From: Mycobacterium paragordonae
GTDB taxonomy: Bacteria; Actinomycetota; Actinomycetes; Mycobacteriales; Mycobacteriaceae
DNA length: 64,000 nucleotides
Direction of reading: 5' to 3'
Assembly: GCF_003614435.1 (NCBI RefSeq)
Contig: NZ_CP025546.1
Coordinates: 6,448,001 to 6,512,000, forward strand
The position numbers were made by a program, and so were the translations under genes. Position 1 is the first letter of the stretch, and each line of letters starts with the position of its first letter. Shown piece by piece: positions 34,963 through 45,156 of this stretch. The notes beneath the pieces were generated by a model. It searched no databases, was not told the DNA's origin, and worked only from the letters and a program-made list of their open reading frames with translations.

Positions 34963-34966
<4 letters not shown>
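34547..34966 (+). CDS. Small conserved protein, tandem copy 2 (DUF6941-like)
   Basis: A 139-residue paralogue of the preceding protein: MHVAALLVAGSANIDDSAID, VPLVLVVHAPSGGDFDPE, CKDPGG and KYRCFTPQLSFAIETTGEYT align directly with copy 1. ATG 34547 was chosen over GTG 34544 because it matches copy 1 and sits 6 nt after the -10 box. The last 4 bp overlap the convergent P450 gene. Function is unknown. Confidence 0.7.
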
Positions 34967-36195
<1,229 letters not shown>

Positions 36196-36240
36196 GGACG
36201 CCATTGTGCCTGCGCCCGAGTGTGCGCCCACCGCGTCGAG

Positions 36241-36726
36241 TCAGCCTCCCTCGGAGCAGCCTGCCAGGTCGGGGTGCGCCATCAACCGGTCCAGGAAGAT
36301 CCGCTGACCCTTGAGTAGCTTGTCGCGGGCGTGGGCCACCGGGAACCAGCCGACGCGGTCCACCTCGGGAAATTCCCGCATCCGGCCCGAGCCGCGCGGC
36401 CACTCCATCTCGAAGGTGTTGCTGCGCGCATCGGTGACGTCGAGATCGGCCCGGACCGCGAAGGCCGTGACCACCTTGCCGCTGGGCTGCCTAATCGGTC
36501 CGAAATCCAGTCGCGGCCCCTCGGGTGCCGGCAAACCCAGCTCTTCGGCGAATTCGCGCCGCGCCGCCGACCAGGGATCGTCGCCCTCGCCGTACTCGCC
36601 TTTCGGGATCGACCACGCGCCGTCGTCCTTGCGCGCCCAGAACGGCCCGCCCGGATGCGCGATCAGCACCTCGACGACGCCGGCCCGCTCCCGGTACAGC
36701 AGCAGACCCGCACTCAGCTTGGGCAC
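36241..36726 (-). CDS. Nudix hydrolase (Rv3733c-like)
   Basis: A 161-residue Nudix protein that probably hydrolyses a nucleoside diphosphate derivative. The box is GEYGEGDDPWSAARREFAEELGL: the REFAEELG core is intact, while the first Glu of the consensus is Asp. WSIPKGEY precedes it. It begins 3 bp after tgs2 ends, so it is almost certainly in the same transcript, as with Rv3734c-Rv3733c. GTG start. Confidence 0.88.
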   Translation of the reverse strand: MPKLSAGLLLYRERAGVVEVLIAHPGGPFWARKDDGAWSIPKGEYGEGDDPWSAARREFAEELGLPAPEGPRLDFGPIRQPSGKVVTAFAVRADLDVTDARSNTFEMEWPRGSGRMREFPEVDRVGWFPVAHARDKLLKGQRIFLDRLMAHPDLAGCSEGG

Positions 36727-36729
36727 CGG

Positions 36730-38103
36730 TTACACCCCGACGGCCTGCTCCAGATCCTTCAGTGAGGTCTCCAGGTGCGCGAGCAACCGCTGCAGGTGCG
36801 GAACGCTGCGGCGGCATCCCACCAGCCCGAAGTCCAGGTTGCCGCCGTTGTTCACCAACGTGATGTTCAGCGCCTGGCCGTCCGGGATGTTGGACAGCGG
36901 GTAGCTGCCGTCGAGCCGGGCGCCGCCGTAGTACAGCGGGTCACCCACCCCGGGCACATTCGAGATGACGATGTTGAACGGGGGCGGCACCGCGGAGAGG
37001 AATCCCGGCACCCCGGCCAGCGTCAGCGGCGCCATATTCAACGCCGACAACGCCATCACCTGGTACGACGGCAATTCGGCAAGCACCTTCTTGTTGCGGC
37101 GCATCGACTCGGCGATGACCTCCAGCCGGTCGGCCGGGTCTTCGACGTTGGTCGCGAGATTGCACAGGATGCTGCCCACCTTGTTGCCGCCGCTGTCGGC
37201 GTCGGCTTCCGAGCGCAAGCTGACCGGCACCATGGCGACCAGCGGCGTGTCCGGCAATGCGTCTTGTTCCAGCAGGTACTCGCGCAGCGCGCCCGCGCAC
37301 ATCGCCAGCACGGCGTCGTTGACCGTCACGCCGGCGGCCTTCTTGATGCCCTTGACGCGGTCCAGGGAATACGACTGGGCGGCGCACCGGCGGGCGCCGC
37401 CGACCTTGACGTTCAACATGGTGTGCGGCGCGGCGAACGGCAGCGTCAGCTGCTGCTCGAGCAACGCGGCGCGAGCCAGCTTCAGCGTCGAAGGCGCAAC
37501 TCCCACAACCGAACCCGCCAACTTGACCAGAGCGCTCAGCGGGTTGGAGCCGCCACCGTCGGACGAGGGTTTCGGCGGGCGGGGCGGTCGGGGTAGGTTC
37601 CACATCGCCTTCACCTCGGTGTCGTCCGGGTCGGTCGACATGGTGCGCTGCATCAGCTTCACCGCCGAGACTCCGTCGATCAGTGCGTGGTGCATCTTCG
37701 TGTACATGGCGAAGCGACCATCGTTCAGTCCCTCCACGACGTGCAACTCCCACAGCGGGCGGTGCCGGTCCAGCAGGCTGGTGTGCAGCCGCGAGGTCAG
37801 CTCGAGCAGATCACGCACGCGTCCCGGCGACGGCAGAGCGGAGCGCCGGACGTGGTAGTCGACGTCGACGTCGTCGTCGTAGGCCCAGGCGACCCGCGCG
37901 ATGCCGCCGCCGATCGTCGCCGGGTGCTTGCGGAAAGTGGGCTGGAACTCGTCGTTGGCGACCAGCTTCTCGTAGAACTCCCGGACGAATTCCGGACCGG
38001 CCCCTTCCGGTGGCTGGAACAACGACAAACCGCCCACGTGCAACGGATGCTCCCGAGATTCGGTGAACAGAAACATCGAGTCGGTGGGCATCATCAGTTC
38101 CAT
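36730..38103 (-). CDS. tgs2: Triacylglycerol synthase Tgs2-like WS/DGAT acyltransferase
   Basis: A 457-residue acyl-CoA:diacylglycerol acyltransferase-type enzyme for storage lipid synthesis. HHALIDG (138-144) is the HHxxxDG active site, and NIVISNVPGVGDPLYYGG marks the C-terminal WES domain. Position before the Nudix gene and after the Rv3730-3731-like region matches Rv3734c (tgs2). The start MELMMPTDSMFLF at 38103 was chosen by family length; the frame is open to 38133. Confidence 0.9.
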   Translation of the reverse strand: MELMMPTDSMFLFTESREHPLHVGGLSLFQPPEGAGPEFVREFYEKLVANDEFQPTFRKHPATIGGGIARVAWAYDDDVDVDYHVRRSALPSPGRVRDLLELTSRLHTSLLDRHRPLWELHVVEGLNDGRFAMYTKMHHALIDGVSAVKLMQRTMSTDPDDTEVKAMWNLPRPPRPPKPSSDGGGSNPLSALVKLAGSVVGVAPSTLKLARAALLEQQLTLPFAAPHTMLNVKVGGARRCAAQSYSLDRVKGIKKAAGVTVNDAVLAMCAGALREYLLEQDALPDTPLVAMVPVSLRSEADADSGGNKVGSILCNLATNVEDPADRLEVIAESMRRNKKVLAELPSYQVMALSALNMAPLTLAGVPGFLSAVPPPFNIVISNVPGVGDPLYYGGARLDGSYPLSNIPDGQALNITLVNNGGNLDFGLVGCRRSVPHLQRLLAHLETSLKDLEQAVGV

Positions 38104-38166
38104 GCCCGCTATTACACCCTGAGACGCAGGCAAAGCGAAGGTGTTGTGAAATTCGGGGACGGCCCC

Positions 38167-38598
38167 TTACCCCACGGGTGCGACGCCGGCGTTGGACAGC
38201 GTGAAACCGCGTCCCGACCCCACCGTGCAGGTGACGCCATTGGTGTCCGACCGGCAGGTGAAGGGCCCGACGCCGGCGCTCTGCCCGTAGCCGAGCACCG
38301 GGGTGCCCTGTCCGGCGTTGCCCAGACAGGTTTCGCCGGTGCAGGTCTTGAACGTTCCGGCGGGCGCCATACGGACCGACTGCGGCGGCGAATCGGATTG
38401 GCAGTACGCCTCGTCGGCGATGCCGCTGCCGCGTTGATAGTTCAGCTCGCAGCCGATGTTGCGCGACGGCAGCAGGAAGGAACACCACGTCGACGTGCAC
38501 ACCGGGTTGTCGGCTGCAGCCGGCGGCGCTGCGACGCACGCGCCCACAACGAAGATTCCGAGCGCTGCGACTTTCGCTCGATTCACGGCTCGATGCAT
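38167..38598 (-). CDS. Secreted Cys-rich protein (DUF6636-like)
   Basis: A 143-residue exported protein. It has a signal peptide (about 1-29, ending APPAAA) and eight cysteines in the mature part, in pairs such as VCTSTWC and TCTGETC, fit for disulfides outside the cell. The segment FLLPSRNIGCEL resembles DUF6636. Function is unknown. A G-rich site (GGGGGG) lies 5 nt before ATG 38598. It diverges from the reductase operon. Confidence 0.75.
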   Translation of the reverse strand: MHRAVNRAKVAALGIFVVGACVAAPPAAADNPVCTSTWCSFLLPSRNIGCELNYQRGSGIADEAYCQSDSPPQSVRMAPAGTFKTCTGETCLGNAGQGTPVLGYGQSAGVGPFTCRSDTNGVTCTVGSGRGFTLSNAGVAPVG

Positions 38599-38682
38599 GG
38601 TGCCCCCCGACCCCAACGGCTGATGCTTACGCAAGCTAACAGGTCCGCGGGTCCCGGGTGGTGGCTTTCGCAAGATGCGTGC

Positions 38683-38697
38683 TGACAGTTACTGTCA
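38683..38697. promoter_or_regulatory. Palindromic operator before the reductase-VOC-SDR-TetR operon
   Basis: TGACAGT-t-ACTGTCA is a perfect 7-bp inverted repeat around one base, followed by direct repeats GTCACAAAGTCACAAA (38694-38709). It lies 40 bp before ATG 38737. The TetR gene at the end of this operon is the obvious candidate binder. Confidence 0.6.
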
Positions 38698-38736
38698 CAA
38701 AGTCACAAACTGCCACGATGTCCTCCGGAGGTGCCG

Positions 38737-39795
38737 ATGAGTAGCCCAACCAAATTCCGTGTCATTCAGTGGGCAACCGGTGGCGTCGGCAAGGCCGCCA
38801 TCGAGTGCGTGCTCAACCACCCCGAGCTGGAACTGGCCGGCTGCTGGGTGCACAGCGCCGACAAGAACGGTGTGGACGTCGGGCATATCCTCGGTCGCGA
38901 CCCGCTGGGTATCGCCGCGTCCAACAACATCGACGACGTGCTCGCGATCGACGCCGACTGCGTGATGTACAGCCCGTTGGTGCCCAATGACGAAGAGGTC
39001 ATCGCGATCCTGCGGTCCGGCAAGAACGTCGTCACCCCGGTCGGCTGGGTGTATCCCGACCTGGACAACCCGCGCGTCCGGGCGATCGCCGACGCCGCGG
39101 CCGAATCCGGCGTCACGCTGCACGGGTCGGGCATTCACCCGGGCGGTATCACGGAGCGCTTTCCGCTCATGGTGTCGTCGCTGTCGTCGGCGGTCACGCA
39201 CGTCCGCGCCGAGGAGTTCTCCGACATCCGCACCTACAACGCACCCGACGTGGTGCGCCACATCATGGGCTTCGGCGGCACCCCCGAGGAGGCGATGCTG
39301 GGCCCGATGGCCAGTCTGCTCGAAGCCGGTTTCAAGCAGTCGGTGCGAATGATCGCCGACCACATGGGTTTTCGCATCGACCCCAACATCAGGACGATTC
39401 AGGACATCGCCGTCGCCACCGGCGACATCGACTACGAACCGATGACCATCGCCCCCGGAACGGTTGCGGCGCGCCGGTTCCGCTGGCAAGCGCTGTCCGA
39501 CGGAGAACCGGTGATCACCGCCGCGGTCAACTGGCTGATGGGCGAAGACAACCTGGAGCCGGCCTGGGAGTTCGGCGAACAGGGCGAGCGCTTCGAGGTC
39601 GAGATCACCGGCGATCCCAGCGTGAGCCTGACCTTCAAGGGCCTGCAGCCGCAGACGATCGCTGAAGGGCTGCAACGCAATCCGGGGGTGGTGGCCACCG
39701 CCAACCACTGCGTCAACGCCATCCCCTACGTCGTCCCGGCCGAACCCGGCATCAAGACCTACCTGGATCTGCCGCTGATCGCCGGACGCGCATGA
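38737..39795 (+). CDS. Dihydrodipicolinate reductase-like NAD(P)-dependent oxidoreductase (second copy)
   Basis: A 352-residue paralogue of the 18018 product. It opens FRVIQWATGGVGKAAIECV (Rossmann fold) and has a long C-terminal substrate domain (MVSSLSSAVTHVRAEEFSDI, FVVPAEPGIKTYLDLP-type end). Substrate is unknown. GGAGG lies 5 nt before ATG 38737. It is the first gene of a four-gene chain in which each junction is an ATGA overlap, so the enzymes probably act in one pathway. Confidence 0.85.
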   Translation: MSSPTKFRVIQWATGGVGKAAIECVLNHPELELAGCWVHSADKNGVDVGHILGRDPLGIAASNNIDDVLAIDADCVMYSPLVPNDEEVIAILRSGKNVVTPVGWVYPDLDNPRVRAIADAAAESGVTLHGSGIHPGGITERFPLMVSSLSSAVTHVRAEEFSDIRTYNAPDVVRHIMGFGGTPEEAMLGPMASLLEAGFKQSVRMIADHMGFRIDPNIRTIQDIAVATGDIDYEPMTIAPGTVAARRFRWQALSDGEPVITAAVNWLMGEDNLEPAWEFGEQGERFEVEITGDPSVSLTFKGLQPQTIAEGLQRNPGVVATANHCVNAIPYVVPAEPGIKTYLDLPLIAGRA

Positions 39796-40298
39796 CCGTC
39801 ACAGCGGGTGACGGGGTAGGCGACGTAGCGTTCTGCCACCTCGTCGTCGGTGTCACCGACATGGACCGCGCGCTGGCTTTCTACCGCGACCTGCTGGGCA
39901 TGGAGATCGTCTTCGAAAGTCTGATCTCGGGTGAGCCTTTCGACGCGGTCCTGCACGCGACGCGCAAACAGGAAGGCCGGGTCGTAGGCGGCCTGCTGGG
40001 CGGGCTGATGATCGAACTGCTTTCGCTCGGATCAGGGCCACGCGAGCCGGCGCGTCGCGGAGTCACCGGCATCCACAACTTTGCGCTGTCGGTCACCGAC
40101 CTGAACGACACCCACCGCCGGCTCGTCGAGGCGGGTTACCCGCCCGAGCAGGACCCGTTCGAAATCGGCGGAGTACGAATGTTTTTCGTCAAGGACCCGG
40201 ACGGGACGTCGGTGGAGTTCATCGAACTTCCCGGCGGTGCGCGCAGCACGTATGAGATGCATCGCGGGGTGCCGTTGCGGCTGGGACCGGCCGGATGA
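39792..40298 (+). CDS. VOC superfamily (glyoxalase/dioxygenase-like) protein
   Basis: A 168-residue vicinal-oxygen-chelate protein: FCHLVVGVTDMDRALAFYRDLLG at the start and IHNFALSVTDLNDTHRRLVEAG in the second half form the two paired beta-alpha-beta-beta-beta modules. Probable metal ligands are His16 at the start, the second-module His and Glu in VEFIELPG. The reaction could be isomerisation, C-C cleavage or dioxygenation. It is joined to both neighbours by ATGA overlaps. Confidence 0.87.
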   Translation: MTVTAGDGVGDVAFCHLVVGVTDMDRALAFYRDLLGMEIVFESLISGEPFDAVLHATRKQEGRVVGGLLGGLMIELLSLGSGPREPARRGVTGIHNFALSVTDLNDTHRRLVEAGYPPEQDPFEIGGVRMFFVKDPDGTSVEFIELPGGARSTYEMHRGVPLRLGPAG

Positions 40299-41080
40299 GC
40301 ATCTCCACCAGCTATTCGCACCCGGAATCGCTACGCGGGCATGTCGCGATCGTCACCGGCGCCGCTCAGGGCGTGGGCAGGGGCGTGGCGGCCGCCCTAC
40401 TGGAGCGTGGCGCGGCGGTTCTGGTGGTCGACATCCAGGAAGACAAACTGCACGCGACGACCACGGAGCTCAAGGAGACGGGCCCGGTCGAGATGCTGGT
40501 CGCCGACCTGCGCGATCCGGAGAGTGCGCAGCGGATCGCGGCGGCCGCGGTCGGCGCATTCGGCACCGTGCACGGACTGGTCAACAATGCGATCGCCACC
40601 AACGAGCCCAAGAGGTTCGTCGACATCTCTGTGGACGACCTGGCGCTGGGTTACGAGGTCGGCCCGCGCGCCACGTTCCTGCTGATGCAGGCGGTGCACC
40701 CGCTGATGGTCGATGCCGGTGGCGGTGCGATCGTGAATCTCGGCTCGGGCACCGGAACCGGCGGCGAACCCAAGTGGGGTGGTTACGCCGCTGCCAAAGA
40801 AGGCATCCGAGGGTTGTCCAAGGTCGCCGCCCTGGAGTGGGGACGCGACAACATCCGCGTGAACGTCATCTGCCCCTTCGCCGAATCCGACGGCGTCAAG
40901 CTGTGGAAGCAGTACGCGCCGGACGACTACGCCAAGGCGGTACGGCGCGTACCGATGAAGCGGATCGGCGACGTCCGCACCGACGTCGGCGCGCTGGTCG
41001 CGTTCCTGCTCGGCCCCGATGCCACGTTCATCACCGGGCAGACGATCCATGTCGACGGCGGGATCGGCTGCTTCCGATGA
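40295..41080 (+). CDS. Short-chain dehydrogenase/reductase
   Basis: A 261-residue SDR with TGAAQGVGRGVAA (cofactor loop), LVNNAIA, catalytic Ser in VNLGSGTG and YAAAKE (YxxxK), and the C-terminal FITGQTIHVDGG. Substrate is unknown. It is the third gene of the ATGA-linked operon. Confidence 0.9.
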   Translation: MSISTSYSHPESLRGHVAIVTGAAQGVGRGVAAALLERGAAVLVVDIQEDKLHATTTELKETGPVEMLVADLRDPESAQRIAAAAVGAFGTVHGLVNNAIATNEPKRFVDISVDDLALGYEVGPRATFLLMQAVHPLMVDAGGGAIVNLGSGTGTGGEPKWGGYAAAKEGIRGLSKVAALEWGRDNIRVNVICPFAESDGVKLWKQYAPDDYAKAVRRVPMKRIGDVRTDVGALVAFLLGPDATFITGQTIHVDGGIGCFR

Positions 41081-41670
41081 CATCGCTGCGCGACCGTCAG
41101 CGCGCGCAGGTCCGCGCCGACATCAGGCGGGCGGCGTTCCGGCTGTTCGTGGAGCGTGGCTACGACACGGTGACCACCGAGGAGATCGCCACTGCCGCAG
41201 GTGTTTCGCCGCGCACATTCTTCCGGCATGTGCCGACCAAGGAAGAGTTGCTGCTGGGCCCCATTCGCCACGGCGGTGCCGAGGTGGTCAACCTGCTGGA
41301 GCAGCGTCCCGGCGGTGAGGCGCCGGACGTCGCACTGATCAATGCCATCATCACCCGCACGCGATCGTTCGGTGACGTGGAGAGCGAAGAGTGGCGGGAA
41401 GCGCTGCTGGTGGCGCCCGGACTGCTGGGCAAGGTCACCCTCTACACGCCGGCCGACCGGGAACGCGCGGTCAAGCTGATCGCCGAACGCATGGGCGCCG
41501 ATCCCGACGCCGATATCCGGCCCGGCCTGCTGGTTCAACTAGGTTTCGCGGCAGGCGATTTCGCGTTTCAGCGGTGGATCCGCCAATCCGGAACCGCCCG
41601 CTCGCTGGACCGCTATGTCACCGAGGCGCTGCAGGCGATCAAGAGTTCGTACTGGGGCCGGCGGTCCTGA
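41077..41670 (+). CDS. TetR/AcrR family regulator
   Basis: A 197-residue regulator with an N-terminal helix-turn-helix (about 15-60: RAAFRLFVERGYDTVTTEEIA, AGVSPRTFFRHVPTKEELL). It closes the operon that starts at 38737 and overlaps the SDR by ATGA. The palindrome TGACAGTtACTGTCA upstream of the operon is its likely operator, giving feedback control. The 3' end overlaps the convergent dehydrogenase gene by 32 bp. Confidence 0.92.
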   Translation: MTSLRDRQRAQVRADIRRAAFRLFVERGYDTVTTEEIATAAGVSPRTFFRHVPTKEELLLGPIRHGGAEVVNLLEQRPGGEAPDVALINAIITRTRSFGDVESEEWREALLVAPGLLGKVTLYTPADRERAVKLIAERMGADPDADIRPGLLVQLGFAAGDFAFQRWIRQSGTARSLDRYVTEALQAIKSSYWGRRS

Positions 41671-42634
41671 CAGGCGCGCCGTCCAGCCACGCCGCGACCG
41701 CTTCGACGGTGTCGGCGTAGAAGGCCCCGAGCATTTCGCGGGTCACATAGCCGAGGTGGGGTGAGAGGGTCACCGTCGGCAACACCCGCAAGGGATGCTC
41801 GGCCGGAAGGGGTTCGGTGTCAAAGACATCAAGCCCGGCCCCGGCGATGCGCCCGGTCCGCAGGGCGTCGAGCAGCGCCGGTTCGTCGACGATCGGGCCG
41901 CGAGACGTGTTGATCAGGAAGGCATTCGGCTTCATCAAGGCCAACTCGACTGCGCCGACCAGACCTCGCGTGCGTTCCGAGAGCACGACGTGGATGGAGA
42001 CCACGTCGGATTCCGCGAACAGCGCGGCCTTGTCGACCCGCCGCGCACCCGCCGCCGATGCCGCCTCTTCGGTGAGGTTCTGGCTCCACGCTATGACGTC
42101 CATGCCGAACACGTTGGCGTACTGCGCCATTCGTCGGCCGACGCGGCCAAGACCGAGCAACCCCAGCGTCTTGCCGTGCAGCGTCATCCCGGTCGTCGTC
42201 TGCCATGCACCCTCGCGCATGCGGCGGTGCTCCTCGGCCAGGTTGCGCACCGTCGCGATCATCAAGCCCCAGGCCAGTTCCGGTGTGGCATCCCGCACGG
42301 CCGCGAACCGGGGGTGAGCGAAGTTCGAATGCGCGACCAGGACCCCGTGCTCGATTGCGGCCGCCATATCCAGGTTGGGCAGGCTCCGGCCGACGATGGT
42401 GATCAGCTTCAGGTTCGGCAGTCGCTCGATGAGGGCGCGTGGCAGCGCCATTCGCTCCCGCAGGGTGCAGAGCACGTCGAAGGACCGCAGCTGTTCGGCG
42501 GCTTCGTCCTGGTTCAGGTGCCGGTCGAAGACCGTGACATCCGCGCGGCTCAGCACCGGGGACCAGTCAGCGAGGTCGAGGGCGGCACCCGCGTAGTCGT
42601 CGAGGATTGCTACCCGCGGCCGGCGGTGGTCCAT
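41639..42634 (-). CDS. D-2-hydroxyacid dehydrogenase
   Basis: A 331-residue NAD-dependent dehydrogenase that interconverts 2-keto acids and D-2-hydroxy acids. It has the Rossmann loop LGLLGLGRVGRRMA and active-site residues in NTSRGPIVDE (Arg), LDVFDTEPL (Glu region) and LSPHLGYVT (His). It is the last gene of the five-gene leftward operon; its ATG overlaps the esterase stop by one base (TGATG). The likely task is to reduce or oxidise the small keto acid left by the lyase step. Confidence 0.9.
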   Translation of the reverse strand: MDHRRPRVAILDDYAGAALDLADWSPVLSRADVTVFDRHLNQDEAAEQLRSFDVLCTLRERMALPRALIERLPNLKLITIVGRSLPNLDMAAAIEHGVLVAHSNFAHPRFAAVRDATPELAWGLMIATVRNLAEEHRRMREGAWQTTTGMTLHGKTLGLLGLGRVGRRMAQYANVFGMDVIAWSQNLTEEAASAAGARRVDKAALFAESDVVSIHVVLSERTRGLVGAVELALMKPNAFLINTSRGPIVDEPALLDALRTGRIAGAGLDVFDTEPLPAEHPLRVLPTVTLSPHLGYVTREMLGAFYADTVEAVAAWLDGAPVRTAGPSTNS

Positions 42635-44172
42635 CACTGAACGTCCTGGCGGGCGGTCGAAGATTGTTGTCCCCGTTGCGGTCCCCCGTAATGCCGCCAC
42701 GCCTCCCACATGCTGCGGTGCAGGCCGGGTACGAGGTGGGGATCCGGGCCGTCGATGACGAGGGCGGCTTCGTCGTCGGAATAGGACGGCCATCCGGGCG
42801 TGCCCGTGCGGGCAAACTCGATCCAGCGCCGTTGCACGCAGTCGCTCATGGCGCGATAGTGACCACGACCGCCGAGCGTAAGCAGTCGCACGGCCGGTAT
42901 TTCGCAGCCGAACACGAGTGGGACGTCGGTCGCGTGGATGGCGCCCATGCCGATCAGCCGTAATAAGGCGGGCGCGTAGTCGAGGCGGTAGAGGTAAGTC
43001 GGCGCGTGGCGGGCGTGTCCCCGGGCCACCGCGATCATCGGCCGCACGAAGAAGCAGTCGCCGGCCAACCGGGTCAGCGCCGCCGGGCTCGGATAGTCCG
43101 GATAGTGCGCCAGCACCCGCTCCCGGGCCGCCGGATCGGTAGCCGCGAACATCCGGTCCACCCGGGCCGCCGTCGTCGGGACGATGTCGATGAAATGGCG
43201 CACCGGCCCCCAGCCCGCGTGACCCAGCTCGTTGCCCATCGAGCCGATCAGCAGGGGCACACGTTCGGCCCGTCCGGCGGTGATCGCCGTCGTCGGATCC
43301 TCGGGCAGGAATTCGCCGTCGATGACCGGAGCCAAAGACATCTGGCACGGCACTGCACGCGCCGCCGTCAACATCACCCGGATCGCCGCCTGGGTTATCA
43401 CCGTCGCGGGCGCGTCACGCAGCACCTGAGCGGCATTGCCGGCGTCGGCACCGAGCGCCTCAATGCACCGGCGGGCGGTGTCGGTGGCCTGCTCCGGTGT
43501 GCGCACCGCATCCGGAACCGGGCTCTGCGCAATGGCCCGGTGGAACAGGCCGCGGGACGCCGGCAGCATGAGGTGGGTCAGAACGCCGCTGCCACCGGCG
43601 GACTGGCCCCACAGGGTGACGTTGCCGGGATCCCCGCCGAACGCTGCGATGTTGCGCCGGACCCACTGCAGCGCGGCCACCTGGTCGCGCAGTCCCAGGT
43701 TCGACTGGAAATCCGTTGCGTACTGCGAGAAATCGACGAAGCCAAGGCCGCCGAGCCGGTAGTTGATCGTCACCAGCACGATGCCGAACTTGGCCACCAG
43801 CGCCTTGGGGTCATGCACGGGCAGGGCGGAGGTGCCTTCGAAATAGCCGCCGCCGTGAATGAACACCAGCACCGGTCGGGGCGGCCCGCCACGTTCGGAC
43901 GGCGCGCACACGTTGAGCGTCAGGCAGTCCTCGTCCTGCAGCTGCCGCTTCAACAGGCCCAAGGGTGAACTGAGCCGATGAGAGTGCGCGGCGTAACCGA
44001 ACCGGGTCGCGTCGAGGACGTCCGGCCAGGACGAGACGGGTTCGGGTGCCCGGAAGCGCAACGGTCCGACCGGGGGCGCCGCATAAGGGATTGTGCGCCA
44101 GAGGTCGACGTTGCGGAATCGACGTCCGCGGACGACACCGGAATCAGTGGCAACTTCCAACGCACTGTCCAT
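42634..44172 (-). CDS. Type-B carboxylesterase
   Basis: A 512-residue alpha/beta hydrolase of the carboxylesterase/cholinesterase class. The oxyanion-hole motif FIHGGGYFEG, nucleophile in GQSAGGSG, and DEDCLTLNVCAP are typical. There is no obvious signal peptide, so it is probably cytoplasmic. GGGAGGTGA, 4 nt before ATG 44172, is a strong ribosome site; the frame is open to 44238. In the operon it follows the lyase gene by 43 bp and could release the acid or alcohol that the pathway degrades. Confidence 0.9.
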   Translation of the reverse strand: MDSALEVATDSGVVRGRRFRNVDLWRTIPYAAPPVGPLRFRAPEPVSSWPDVLDATRFGYAAHSHRLSSPLGLLKRQLQDEDCLTLNVCAPSERGGPPRPVLVFIHGGGYFEGTSALPVHDPKALVAKFGIVLVTINYRLGGLGFVDFSQYATDFQSNLGLRDQVAALQWVRRNIAAFGGDPGNVTLWGQSAGGSGVLTHLMLPASRGLFHRAIAQSPVPDAVRTPEQATDTARRCIEALGADAGNAAQVLRDAPATVITQAAIRVMLTAARAVPCQMSLAPVIDGEFLPEDPTTAITAGRAERVPLLIGSMGNELGHAGWGPVRHFIDIVPTTAARVDRMFAATDPAARERVLAHYPDYPSPAALTRLAGDCFFVRPMIAVARGHARHAPTYLYRLDYAPALLRLIGMGAIHATDVPLVFGCEIPAVRLLTLGGRGHYRAMSDCVQRRWIEFARTGTPGWPSYSDDEAALVIDGPDPHLVPGLHRSMWEAWRHYGGPQRGQQSSTARQDVQ

Positions 44173-44215
44173 CGGCTCACCTCCCTGACGTGGAGTGTGC
44201 CGCATGCGACCGCGG

Positions 44216-45145
44216 CTATCCAGCGGCGGGGTGTGCACCGATCAACTCGGCACGCGCCAGCGTGTGCTGCGCCATCTTCACGTGCGCCGCATCGACGAGG
44301 ACGCCGTTCACCCCGACGGCACCGCGGCCACCGGCCTCGGCTTCCCGATACGCCGCGACATTGCGCCGGGCACGGGCGATCTCGTCGGCGGTGGGTGCAT
44401 AGACCTCGTTCGCGATCGGCACCTGGGTCGGGTGGATCGCCCATTTGCCGGTGTAGCCGAGCAACGATGCGCGGCGGGCGTCGCGCTGGTAGCCGGTGAG
44501 ATCGCCGTAGTCCGGGTAGGGCGCGTCGATGGCGTCGATGCCCGCGATCCGGGCGGCCACGATCACCTTGCTGCGCGCGTAATGCCAGAAATCACCGGGG
44601 TATTCGCCGACCGGAACAAAGTTGGTGTCCACCCGGGCACCCTGCGACAGCGAAAAGTCGCCGACCCCGAAGATCAGTGCGTCGAGTCGGGGGCTGGCCG
44701 CGGCGATCGCCTCGGCGTTGGCGAGTCCCTCCACCTCCTCGATGAGCACCTCCAGGCGAATCTGCCTGTCGAGTCCCAGTTTCGCTTCGAGTTGAGACAG
44801 CAGAATGTCCACCCACCAGACGTCGCGGGCGGTGCGGGCTTTCGGGATGATGACGGTGTCCAGCCGCGCACCGGCCTTGCTGACCACCTCGATCAGGTCG
44901 TCGTGGCACCACTGCGTGTCCAGACCGTTGATCCGGATCGCGCGTACGGTGCCGCCCCAGTTGATATCGTTCAGCGCGGCAATGGCTTTGGTGCGCGCCG
45001 CTGCTTTGAAGGCAGCGGGCACCGCGTCCTCGAGATCGAGGAAGACCAGGTCGGCGCCGCAGGTCGCGGCCTTCTCGAACATGTGGTCATTGCCGGCCGG
45101 TACGGCCAGCTCGGAACGGCGCAGGATCATGGCGTCCTGTCCCAT
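44216..45145 (-). CDS. CitE-like HpcH/HpaI family CoA-ester lyase
   Basis: A 309-residue aldolase-type lyase (TIM barrel) of the citrate-lyase-beta/malyl-CoA/citramalyl-CoA group. Motifs are LVFLDLEDAVP (metal-binding Asp/Glu), IIPKARTARD, LEVLIEEVEGL and WAIHPTQVPIANE. These enzymes cleave 3-hydroxyacyl-CoAs to acetyl-CoA or propionyl-CoA plus a keto acid. ATG 45145 has AGAGGA 6 nt upstream; ATG 45160 overlaps the CoA-transferase stop as ATGA and is the alternative. Next to a CoA-transferase, it is likely to act on the transferase product. Confidence 0.85.
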   Translation of the reverse strand: MGQDAMILRRSELAVPAGNDHMFEKAATCGADLVFLDLEDAVPAAFKAAARTKAIAALNDINWGGTVRAIRINGLDTQWCHDDLIEVVSKAGARLDTVIIPKARTARDVWWVDILLSQLEAKLGLDRQIRLEVLIEEVEGLANAEAIAAASPRLDALIFGVGDFSLSQGARVDTNFVPVGEYPGDFWHYARSKVIVAARIAGIDAIDAPYPDYGDLTGYQRDARRASLLGYTGKWAIHPTQVPIANEVYAPTADEIARARRNVAAYREAEAGGRGAVGVNGVLVDAAHVKMAQHTLARAELIGAHPAAG

Positions 45146-45156
45146 CTCACGTCCTC

